Shown: positions 1-5,094 of the stretch, in pieces
Numbering within the stretch: the first letter of the stretch is position 1
Layout of the letters: each line of letters begins with the position of its first letter
Source of the DNA: Anaerolineae bacterium
GTDB lineage: Bacteria > Chloroflexota > Anaerolineae > B4-G1 > SLSP01
Assembly (NCBI GenBank): GCA_016927095.1
Contig: JAFGNI010000590.1
Location: forward strand, 1 to 5,094
Length of the DNA: 5,094 nt
Direction: 5' to 3'
The notes under the pieces: model-generated
Databases searched by the model: none
What the model was told of the DNA's origin: nothing
Seen by the model: only the letters and a program-made list of their open reading frames with translations
Made by a program: the position numbers and the translations under genes

Positions 1-567
1 ATTGGACCGCTGCCGGCTGACCTCTGGGACCTGATCGGCGCCCCACTTCCCACCGCCGCGCTTCCGAGCGTGCCGCCCCTGAGAAGCTTAGCGCCCGACC
101 AACCCGATATCACTGATGCAGATCAGGACAGAACAGATCACGTCTCGGCGAACGATACCTCGGTGGGCCACGTTACAGTGCACCGTGCCGCGGCGGACCC
201 CGCAGCCAAGCGCGACTCCTACAGACATCCCGGCACGACGTCCAACGCCCCGTCCCCTGAGACTTCTGCGGCACCCGGGGTTCCGTCGGGCGTGACCCGC
301 ACCCCGGGATCGGGCCCGATTCAGCGTGTCCTCGCCCCATCGGCGAGCAGCGCTGCGGCGACTGGAACGGCCACAACCGCCGATACAGCTGTGGCCGCGC
401 CCCTATCCGAGTCCGCGCAAGCACCGCAGGCGGCCGAATCCTCAGGTGGTACGACTCCCGGGACTGGACAAGAGCCAGACATTGACATCGCTGAGCTGGC
501 CCGCCGCGTGTATGCGGAGATCAAACGTCGCCTGAGGGTAGAGCGCGAGCGCTCCCCCTGGCATTGA
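1..567 (+). CDS. Partial eCIS-associated protein, disordered with a charged C-terminal helix (5' end outside window)
   Basis: Frame 1 is open from the first base to the TGA at 565-567, giving 188 visible residues. The true start lies upstream; the GTG at 70 is probably internal, because the 23 codons before it are also open and encode a hydrophobic motif, LPADLWDLIGAPLP. Visible residues 24-158 are rich in Pro, Ala, Ser, Thr and Gly, with no Trp, Phe or Cys, so they are probably disordered. The last 29 residues differ: an acidic DIDIAE start leads into an amphipathic, Arg-rich helix (LARRVYAEIKRRL) ending VERERSPWH. From memory, proteins with a flexible body and a C-terminal VERER-like helix occur in eCIS loci between tube and LysM genes; this is recall, not a search. 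The position suggests a structural or assembly role near tube and baseplate, but the function is unknown. The next gene starts 17 nt downstream, consistent with one operon. Confidence is high that it is coding and low on role. Confidence 0.72.
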   Translation: MGPLPADLWDLIGAPLPTAALPSVPPLRSLAPDQPDITDADQDRTDHVSANDTSVGHVTVHRAAADPAAKRDSYRHPGTTSNAPSPETSAAPGVPSGVTRTPGSGPIQRVLAPSASSAAATGTATTADTAVAAPLSESAQAPQAAESSGGTTPGTGQEPDIDIAELARRVYAEIKRRLRVERERSPWH

Positions 568-573
568 GGATCT

Positions 574-578
574 AGGAG
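574..578 (+). promoter_or_regulatory. Ribosome binding site of the LysM gene
   Basis: AGGAG lies 6 nt before the ATG at 585. It is a good Shine-Dalgarno match at normal spacing and supports that start codon. It sits in the 17-nt gap after the preceding stop codon. Confidence 0.75.
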
Positions 579-584
579 ACGGTT

Positions 585-1271
585 ATGCCCAACACACGCA
601 GCAATCTGCAGGCCGCTCGCATCTACGAGGTCGATAACGCGGGAGAGGAGAAGGGGGGCGGCGTCTCCGTGGATTGCATGTTCAATCCATTCGAGTACAC
701 GGTGACCAAGACCAACACCTATAAGGAAGAGCGGCAGAATCGCTCTGACGTCCCAAGTTTCGAGTTCGAGAAGGCCGGACCGCAGACGCTGAAGCTCAAC
801 CTGGTCTTCGACACCTATGAGAGTGATGAGGACGTCAGCTTGAAAACAAACCGCCTCTGGAAACTCATGGAGTCAAAGACCCGCAAGGAGGGCAACCGCA
901 ATCGCAAGGTACCCCCGCCCGAGGTCGCCTTCGAGTGGGGCGTCTTCCGTTTCGTTGCCGTCATCACCAATATGACTCAGAAGTTCACGCTCTTCAAGCC
1001 CGACGGCACGCCGGTTCGCGCCAGTGTCGAGGTGACCTTCACCCAGCACAAAGACCTGGAGGACTACCCTCGCCAGAACCCGACCTCGGGTGGCGGCGAC
1101 ATCGAGCGTGTCTGGCGCGTGACCGCCGGTGACCGGCTCGACACGATTGCCTACGCGGTGTACGGCGACGCCTCCCGCTGGCGCGCCATCGCTGACTACA
1201 ACCGGCTCGACGACCCATTGGCGCTGCGAGCCGGTCAGCAGCTCATCATCCCATCGGCTCACAACTTGTAG
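585..1271 (+). CDS. eCIS tube-to-baseplate adaptor with LysM domain (Afp7/Pvc7-like, T4 gp53-related)
   Basis: This 228-residue protein has two parts. Residues about 10-155 match the N-terminal domain of contractile-injection-system tube-adaptor proteins: an early MFNPFEYTV motif, then the strand pattern FEKAGPQTLKLNLVFDTYES, then PPEVAFEWGVFRF and a VRASVEVTFTQ strand. Residues about 177-224 form a LysM domain: WRVTAGDRLDTIAYAVYGD, then WRAIADYN, then LRAGQQLIIP. In characterised eCIS and phage tails this protein sits between the last tube ring and the central hub, and the LysM fold serves as a protein-protein module there, not necessarily as a peptidoglycan binder. No signal peptide or membrane segment is visible, as expected for a particle assembled in the cytoplasm. 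The start is supported by AGGAG 6 nt upstream. The spike gene follows after 27 nt. Length is typical for the family and no key part appears missing. Confidence 0.93.
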   Translation: MPNTRSNLQAARIYEVDNAGEEKGGGVSVDCMFNPFEYTVTKTNTYKEERQNRSDVPSFEFEKAGPQTLKLNLVFDTYESDEDVSLKTNRLWKLMESKTRKEGNRNRKVPPPEVAFEWGVFRFVAVITNMTQKFTLFKPDGTPVRASVEVTFTQHKDLEDYPRQNPTSGGGDIERVWRVTAGDRLDTIAYAVYGDASRWRAIADYNRLDDPLALRAGQQLIIPSAHNL

Positions 1272-1286
1272 GACACACAAACGTGC

Positions 1287-1290
1287 GGGA
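1287..1290 (+). promoter_or_regulatory. Weak ribosome binding site of the spike gene
   Basis: The only purine-rich stretch in the 27-nt gap before the ATG at 1299 is GGGA, 8 nt upstream, within GCGGGA. It is much weaker than the sites of the neighbouring genes. No in-frame alternative start with a better site was seen, so 1299 is retained. Confidence 0.4.
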
Positions 1291-1298
1291 CAACGCCA

Positions 1299-2981
1299 AT
1301 GCCTGAATCGCCATCTCTGGCCAGCCAGATAGCCCTCAAGATCAATGGAGCCGACGTTGACGCCGACGTCATGGGCAATGTGCTCTCCGTTGACGTGGAT
1401 CAGCACGCTCACCTCCCAGGCATGTTCATTGTCCGCCTGCAGGACCCCGGCTTTGACCTCATCGATGAGGGGCCTTTTGACCTGACCAAGGAAGTGGAAG
1501 TCTCGGCACAGACGGCTGATGGCGAGTGGATCTCGCTGATCAAGGGCGAGATCACTGCGCTCGAGCCCGAGTTCCAGGAAGGTATGATCGCGCGCCTAGT
1601 GGTGCGGGGCTACGACAAGTCCCACCGTCTCTATCGCGACCAGAAGACCGAAGCCCACCTCAACGCCAAGGACAGTGACCTGGCCAGTACGATTGCCCAG
1701 AGAGCGGGTCTGCAGGCCGATGTGCAGTCAACAACAACAGTGTACGACCATATTCTTCAGCATAACCAGTCCGATCTCACCTTCATCCAGGAGCGCGCGT
1801 GGCGCATCGGTTACGAGTGCTTTGTCGATGAGGGCAAGCTGATCTTCCGTAAACCTTCGGCACAGGATCAGCCGGTCACACTGACGTGGGGCGCAGATCT
1901 GCTCTCGTTCTACCCGAGGATGACGCTGACCGAACAGGTGGAGGAGGTCGTGGTAAGGGCTTGGTCAGTCGCACAGAAGGATGCTATCGTCGGACGTGCC
2001 GGTGAGGGCAGCCTCTACCCCGATATTGAGGAATCGAAGGACGGCGCCACCTGGGCGCAGGCCTTTGGCACGGCCAAACGCATCTACCTCGACCAGAGTG
2101 CGGTGAGCCAGGCGGAGGCCGATGCCCTGGCGGAAGCACGGCTGAACGAGCTCAGCGGTGCCTTCGTGCAGGCGGAGGGCGTGGCTTTGCGGCGGCCCGA
2201 TATCCGCGCCGGCAGGCGAGTCACCCTGGAGGCGCTGGGCGAGCGTTTCAGCGGCACGTATCTCGTGACCAATGCCCGCCACATCTACACGGCGGAAGGG
2301 CTCAAGACGACGTTCAGCGTCAAAGGATCACGCACAGGGCAGATCATCGATGACATGGGCCTGCGGCGGATCCAGGAACGTCTCCCGGGCGCCATGATAG
2401 GCGTGGTTACCAACACCAATGACCCCGAACATTGGGGGCGTGTCAAAGTGAAGTTCCCCTGGATGGCCGACAGCGCCGAAAGCGATTGGGCCCGTGTCGT
2501 GGGTATTGGTGCGGGTCCCGACACAGGTCTATACGTCATTCCGGAGGTCGACGACGAGGTGTTGGTCATTTTCGAGCAAGGCGACATCCGCCGACCCTAT
2601 GTGGTGGGTGGCTTGTGGAACGGTAGCGATGGACCACCCCCTACGGTTCCTCGCAGCGGCGACGAGCGCCCGTTGGTGCGCAGTTGGCACTCGCGCACGG
2701 GTCATCACATTACGGTCTACGATACCAGCGACAACAAGATCGAGATCGTCACCCAGGGTGGGCATATGATCCGCCTGGATGATGCCAACAACGAGATCAA
2801 GATCACCAGTAGCGGCGGCCTCGTCCTGACGCTTGCCGACAGCGGCGGCAAGATCACGCTGGAGGGCAACGAGATTTCCGTGAAGGCCAACGGCAGCCTC
2901 AAGATCGAGTCCGGCGCCAACATGGATCTGCAGGCAGGTGGGCAGATGACGATCAAGGGCGCTGTTATCAACCTGAACTGA
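1299..2981 (+). CDS. Central spike/hub protein, VgrG-like gp27-gp5 fusion (Afp8/Pvc8-like)
   Basis: This 560-residue protein has the layout of a VgrG/phage late-control-D spike. Residues about 10-345 are the gp27-like hub, including the ILQHNQSDLTFIQERAWRIG segment (152-171) typical of the family and an RAGRRVTLEALGERFSGTYLV segment near 303-323. Residues about 366-445 are the gp5-type OB fold: IGVVTNTNDPEHWGRVKVKFPW, then PEVDDEVLVIFEQGD and RRPYVVGGLWNG. Residues about 465-560 are short alternating strands with Gly/Asn/Asp turns (NKIEIVTQGGHMIRL, GGKITLEGNEISVKA, GGQMTIKGAVINLN), the signature of the trimeric triangular beta-helix needle. By family knowledge it trimerises below the tube and carries the PAAR tip, whose gene follows 47 nt later. 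There is no lysozyme domain, unlike T4 gp5, and the protein stops right after the needle, so it is not an evolved VgrG with an effector. The role is secure; the exact residue boundaries are estimates. Confidence 0.95.
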   Translation: MPESPSLASQIALKINGADVDADVMGNVLSVDVDQHAHLPGMFIVRLQDPGFDLIDEGPFDLTKEVEVSAQTADGEWISLIKGEITALEPEFQEGMIARLVVRGYDKSHRLYRDQKTEAHLNAKDSDLASTIAQRAGLQADVQSTTTVYDHILQHNQSDLTFIQERAWRIGYECFVDEGKLIFRKPSAQDQPVTLTWGADLLSFYPRMTLTEQVEEVVVRAWSVAQKDAIVGRAGEGSLYPDIEESKDGATWAQAFGTAKRIYLDQSAVSQAEADALAEARLNELSGAFVQAEGVALRRPDIRAGRRVTLEALGERFSGTYLVTNARHIYTAEGLKTTFSVKGSRTGQIIDDMGLRRIQERLPGAMIGVVTNTNDPEHWGRVKVKFPWMADSAESDWARVVGIGAGPDTGLYVIPEVDDEVLVIFEQGDIRRPYVVGGLWNGSDGPPPTVPRSGDERPLVRSWHSRTGHHITVYDTSDNKIEIVTQGGHMIRLDDANNEIKITSSGGLVLTLADSGGKITLEGNEISVKANGSLKIESGANMDLQAGGQMTIKGAVINLN

Positions 2982-2998
2982 AACGTTGAGAAGTTCAG
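2973..2998 (+). other. Inverted repeat spanning the spike gene stop codon
   Basis: CTGAACT (2973-2979) and AGTTCAG (2992-2998) are perfect 7-bp complementary arms around a 12-nt loop. The left arm ends in the first base of the TGA stop at 2979-2981, and the loop contains the palindrome AACGTT (2983-2988). No T tract follows, so it does not look like an intrinsic terminator. It could be a weak mRNA hairpin affecting readout of the PAAR gene, or chance; a 7-bp AT-containing stem is only marginally stable. Confidence 0.3.
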
Positions 2999-3012
2999 AG
3001 TTCTGACGACAT

Positions 3013-3017
3013 AGGAA
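3013..3017 (+). promoter_or_regulatory. Probable ribosome binding site of the PAAR gene
   Basis: AGGAA lies 11 nt before the ATG at 3029, slightly farther than optimal. No better purine run exists in the 47-nt gap, and the family's N-terminus (GxPAAxxGD) begins immediately after this ATG, which supports the start. Confidence 0.5.
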
Positions 3018-3028
3018 AACCGACAGCG

Positions 3029-3430
3029 ATGGGACAGCCAGCAGCCAAACAGGGCGACCAGATCACAGCAGTCGATATGCACATCGTTATGGTGCCATCG
3101 CCCGGCGGCCCGGTGCCGACGCCGCTGCCCCATCCCTTTGCTGGGATCATCGACGGCAACCTGTGCCCAACGGTCAAGATCACGGGGATGCCTGCAGCTA
3201 CGGTTGGCAGCACTGCAACCAACACGCCGCCGCACCTGCCGACGCCGCCCGGCACGATGTTCCAGGTGCCGCCCACTAACCGGGCGACCATTATGCGCGG
3301 AAGCAGTACGGTCTTCATTGGGGGCCAACCCGCTGCGCGAGCAGGCGACACGGCGCAGACTTGCGCCGACCCCGTGCCCAACATGGCGGCGCAGATCATC
3401 GCAGTCGGCACGGTCCTGATAGGAGGCTAG
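3029..3430 (+). CDS. PAAR-type spike tip protein (Afp10-like)
   Basis: This 133-residue protein carries three spaced copies of a G-x-PAA motif: GQPAAKQGD at residues 2-10, a degenerate GMPAATVGS at 53-61, and GQPAARAGD at 99-107, with a literal PAAR at 101-104. This fits the PAAR fold, a small cone of pseudo-threefold symmetry that binds zinc and caps the VgrG needle. Possible metal ligands are H18, H35, C46, H69 and C112; which are used cannot be told from sequence. The stretch 22-38 and the segment 67-83 are very Pro-rich and probably form loops. The protein ends IAVGTVLIGG with no C-terminal extension, so it is a plain tip and not a PAAR-effector fusion. It directly follows the spike gene that it should cap. 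Its last codons contain the AGGAGG site of the next gene, so translation of the two may be coupled. Confidence in the family is high. Confidence 0.9.
   Translation: MGQPAAKQGDQITAVDMHIVMVPSPGGPVPTPLPHPFAGIIDGNLCPTVKITGMPAATVGSTATNTPPHLPTPPGTMFQVPPTNRATIMRGSSTVFIGGQPAARAGDTAQTCADPVPNMAAQIIAVGTVLIGG
3421..3426 (+). promoter_or_regulatory. Strong ribosome binding site of the gp25-like gene, inside the PAAR coding end
   Basis: AGGAGG, a perfect Shine-Dalgarno core, lies 10 nt before the ATG at 3437. It is embedded in the final codons of the PAAR gene, whose stop is at 3428-3430. This supports the chosen start and suggests that terminating ribosomes keep the site open for the downstream gene. Confidence 0.8.
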
Positions 3431-3436
3431 CACAGC

Positions 3437-3832
3437 ATGCCAGAGGAAATTGTCGGTCGAGGGTGGGCATTCCCAGTCCACATCGGCCCCCAGGGCGGCA
3501 TCGCCTTGACCAACGAACGCAGTGAGATCGAGCAGGCGATTCATATCATCCTGTCGACGTCCCCTGGGGAACGCGTGATGCGCCCAACATTCGGCTGTCG
3601 ACTTCATGACCTTGTCTTTGCGCCCAACAACAGCCACACGGCGGCGCGCGCAAGACGCCACGTGGAAGAGGCCCTCGGCATGTGGGAGCCGCGGATCCGC
3701 GTAACCCAGATCGACGTCCACCCGGACCCCGAGGAGCGCAGCCGTCTCATCATCGAGATCGAGTACGAGGTAAGGGCTACACACGACCAGCGCAGCCTCG
3801 TCTATCCGTTCTATCTAATCCCTGAGGATTAG
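3437..3832 (+). CDS. gp25-like baseplate wedge protein (Afp9-like, TssE-related)
   Basis: This 131-residue protein has the full gp25/W domain. Residues 8-16 (RGWAFPVHI) are the usual N-terminal strand, followed by an IEQAIHIILSTSPGERVMRP helix-turn (31-50), then TFGCRLHDLVFAPNN (51-65), a helix, and the EPR motif at residues 84-86 in MWEPRIRV. In T4 gp25 and in TssE of type VI secretion, this EPR motif joins the wedge core bundle, and the protein templates the first sheath ring. The C-terminal part (SRLIIEIEYEVR) gives the closing strands. Length is normal for the family. The gene starts 6 nt after the PAAR stop. Here gp25 comes after PAAR, whereas in Afp the gp25 gene (afp9) precedes PAAR (afp10). 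Assignment as gp25-like is secure. T6SS is less likely because the neighbours are the LysM adaptor and the eCIS-type gp6-like protein. Confidence 0.95.
   Translation: MPEEIVGRGWAFPVHIGPQGGIALTNERSEIEQAIHIILSTSPGERVMRPTFGCRLHDLVFAPNNSHTAARARRHVEEALGMWEPRIRVTQIDVHPDPEERSRLIIEIEYEVRATHDQRSLVYPFYLIPED
3815..3832 (+). other. Perfect 7-bp stem-loop ending at the gp25 stop codon
   Basis: CTAATCC (3815-3821) and GGATTAG (3826-3832) are exact complements around the 4-nt loop CTGA. The right arm includes the TAG stop at 3830-3832. It shares two bases with the next hairpin, so the two cannot both form fully. There is no downstream T tract. Confidence 0.4.
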
Positions 3833-3856
3833 CGGACCGCATCTGAGCGGCCCGCT
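3831..3856 (+). other. GC-rich stem-loop in the gp25 to gp6 gap
   Basis: AGCGGACCGC (3831-3840) pairs with GCGGCCCGCT (3847-3856) over a 6-nt loop ATCTGA: nine Watson-Crick pairs and one A-C mismatch. It begins within the gp25 stop codon and ends 7 nt before the GGAGG of the next gene. Without a following T run, it is not a classic terminator. It may be a processing, stability or attenuating hairpin that sets different output of gp25 and the large baseplate protein; that role is inference. Confidence 0.45.
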
Positions 3857-3863
3857 CAACAGT

Positions 3864-3868
3864 GGAGG
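3864..3868 (+). promoter_or_regulatory. Ribosome binding site of the gp6-like gene
   Basis: GGAGG lies 5 nt before the ATG at 3874. It decides the start of the gp6-like gene and lies just downstream of the GC-rich hairpin at 3831-3856. Confidence 0.75.
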
Positions 3869-3873
3869 CCAGT

Positions 3874-5094
3874 ATGGCACTACCCAGACCGAAGTTGGAC
3901 GATCGGCAGTTCCAGGACATCGTCGATGAGGCCAAGAAGCGTATTCCACACTACAGCAAAGAGTGGACCGACCACAATGTCAGCGATCCTGGTATCACGC
4001 TGATCGAGCTCTTCGCGTGGATGACGGATATCCTGCTTTACAGGCTCAACCAGGTACCCGATCTGCACAAGGTTGAGTTCATGGAGATGCTCGGGATTAC
4101 GCTGCAGGAGCCCGTTCCGGCCCGCGTGCCCGTCACCTTTTGGCTCTCTCAGCCACAGCCGGTCCCGGTCGTCATACCCATCGGTACGGAGGTCGCCACC
4201 ACTCAAACAGAGACGCAGGTCTCCATTGTGTTCACGACCGACGCGGATCTGCGCGTCGAGCCGCCTGCCCTGACTAGCGTTCTCGCCAGGGCCCGGGCGC
4301 GCGGCAGCGGCGAAGTGGGCTACCGCGAACAGAACTTACGCCGCCTCGAGGCAGGGTTTGGCGGATTCGAGGTCTTCTCGGCAGTCCCTCAGGTGGATGA
4401 CGCGTTGTACTTTGGGTTCGAGAACGACCTGAGCCACCACGTCCTTGGCTTCGAGCTCGACTTCGATCCTGCCGGAGGCGCGGGTGTGGACCCGACGCTC
4501 CCGCCCTACGTGTGGGAGGCCTCCGCCGGCGGCAGTGATACACACTGGAAGTCATGTGGTGTCGAGGTCGACACCACACGAAGTATGAACACCGCCGGAC
4601 GTATACAGATCCATCTTCCGAAGATGGCCAAGTCCGACTTCAAGCAAGGCAACCTTTACTGGGTGCGGGTGCGCATCAAGGAGATAACGCCCCGCGAACA
4701 ACGAGAGGGTGTGCAGCCTTACGAGAAGACGCCAATGCTCCGCAAAGCCAGAGTAGCGACTTGGGGTGGTACCACGACCGCAGCGCATGCTCAGGTGATC
4801 CACAACGAGTTCCTGGGACAGAGCGACGGTACGCCCGGCCAGCGCCTTCGGCTTCAGCGCAGGCCCGTTCTCGCGCGGCTCGCCGGCGAGGCCCTCGTGG
4901 TCCAGGTGGAAGGGCGCACGCCGGAGCGCTGGACTGAGGTGCCGGACTTCTCTGGATCAGATGGCACCTCAAAGCACTACACCCTCGACGGCGTCACCGG
5001 AGAGATTCGGTTGGGGCCCGCCGTTCGACAGCCGGACGGCACGATCAGACTCTATGGTGCTATACCGCCCCGGCATGCCAATCTGGTCTTCGCC
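3874..5094 (+). CDS. Partial gp6/J-like baseplate assembly protein (Afp11-like), N-terminal 407 residues
   Basis: Frame 1 is open from the ATG at 3874 to the last base, 407 codons with no stop, so the gene continues beyond the window. The N-terminus carries the hallmark of the large putative baseplate assembly proteins of eCIS and related tails: WTDHNVSDPGITLIELFAWM (31-50), followed by DILLYRLNQVPD and FMEMLGI. Further family features are IPIGTEVATT (101-110), DALYFGFENDLSHHVLG (176-192), PYVWEA (211-216), LYWVRVRI (261-268), AHAQVIHNEFLGQSDGTPGQ (304-323), and WTEVPDFS then HYTLDGVTGEIRLGP (353-382). In the T4 analogy, gp6 dimers form the wedge ring that joins gp25 and the sheath to the hub and rearranges on firing. 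The start is supported by GGAGG 5 nt upstream. Family members are usually well over 600 residues, so a substantial C-terminal part should lie to the right. No frameshift is seen in the visible part. Confidence 0.92.
   Translation, partial: MALPRPKLDDRQFQDIVDEAKKRIPHYSKEWTDHNVSDPGITLIELFAWMTDILLYRLNQVPDLHKVEFMEMLGITLQEPVPARVPVTFWLSQPQPVPVVIPIGTEVATTQTETQVSIVFTTDADLRVEPPALTSVLARARARGSGEVGYREQNLRRLEAGFGGFEVFSAVPQVDDALYFGFENDLSHHVLGFELDFDPAGGAGVDPTLPPYVWEASAGGSDTHWKSCGVEVDTTRSMNTAGRIQIHLPKMAKSDFKQGNLYWVRVRIKEITPREQREGVQPYEKTPMLRKARVATWGGTTTAAHAQVIHNEFLGQSDGTPGQRLRLQRRPVLARLAGEALVVQVEGRTPERWTEVPDFSGSDGTSKHYTLDGVTGEIRLGPAVRQPDGTIRLYGAIPPRHANLVFA

Noticed and set aside
70..567. Reading the first gene as a complete 165-residue protein starting at GTG 70
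   Set aside because: The same frame is open to the left edge and encodes a distinct motif before position 70, and no good ribosome binding site precedes the GTG. It is treated as a partial gene.
1100..1271. LysM domain as evidence of a cell-wall hydrolase
   Set aside because: It is fused to a CIS adaptor domain and lacks any catalytic domain or signal peptide; in this context LysM is a structural module.
873..1412. A 179-codon open frame on the - strand
   Set aside because: It is antisense to the LysM gene and the start of the spike gene, crosses their boundary, and shows no recognisable motif.
2717..3784. A 355-codon open frame on the - strand
   Set aside because: It lies opposite the end of the spike gene, all of PAAR and most of gp25, each with clear family motifs. 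Its translation is Arg/Ala-rich with no recognisable domain, typical of an antisense frame in high-GC coding DNA.
585..3832. Type VI secretion locus based on VgrG, PAAR and gp25/TssE
   Set aside because: The LysM tube adaptor and the gp6-like baseplate protein in one tight operon are eCIS/phage-tail features, and no TssB/C, TssK, TssF/G or membrane-complex gene is visible. Flanking sequence would be needed to exclude it fully.
3831..3860. Intrinsic terminator after gp25
   Set aside because: The hairpin is GC-rich but is followed by CAACAGTGG with no T tract, and the next gene of the same functional set follows within 41 nt.
4554..4937. A + strand 127-codon frame and the - strand frames within 4274-4972
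   Set aside because: The region is covered by the continuous gp6-like frame with recognisable family motifs; the others are Arg/Pro-rich out-of-frame translations.

Overview
The window is a dense single-strand gene cluster from a bacterium with high-GC coding sequence. All six genes are on the + strand, separated by 6 to 47 nt. Together they are recognisable as the baseplate and spike part of an extracellular contractile injection system (eCIS), the phage-tail-like family that includes Afp, PVC and MAC. The organism cannot be fixed from the sequence. Base composition and gene order would suit an actinobacterial, chloroflexotal or other high-GC environmental bacterium, but that is inference.

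Layout, left to right. (1) At 1-567 is the 3' part of an open frame that enters from the left edge. It encodes a Pro/Ala/Ser/Thr-rich, apparently disordered chain ending in a charged amphipathic helix, at the position of an eCIS accessory protein next to the tube genes. (2) At 585-1271 is a tube-cap/baseplate-hub adaptor with a C-terminal LysM domain (Afp7/Pvc7 type). (3) At 1299-2981 is the central spike, a gp27/gp5-like VgrG protein with an OB fold and a short beta-helical needle (Afp8/Pvc8 type). (4) At 3029-3430 is a PAAR-type spike tip (Afp10 type). (5) At 3437-3832 is a gp25-like baseplate wedge protein (Afp9 type). (6) From 3874 to the right edge is the N-terminal 407 codons of a large gp6/J-like baseplate assembly protein (Afp11 type), still open at the end of the window.

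How they fit together (family knowledge): the LysM protein joins the inner tube to the hub; the VgrG trimer forms the hub and needle; PAAR sharpens the needle tip; gp25 nucleates the sheath and joins it to the wedges; and the gp6-like protein forms the wedge ring. Neither PAAR nor VgrG has an extra C-terminal effector domain here, so any cargo should be encoded elsewhere. Sheath, tube, ATPase, tape measure and fibre genes are not in view and presumably flank the window.

No RNA gene, insertion sequence, CRISPR array, promoter or convincing terminator was found, and no gene-free stretch exceeds 47 nt. The least explained items are the disordered first protein and the short stem-loops overlapping the stop codons of the spike and gp25 genes. 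The window looks like a well-formed member of a known system class, not an entirely new one.
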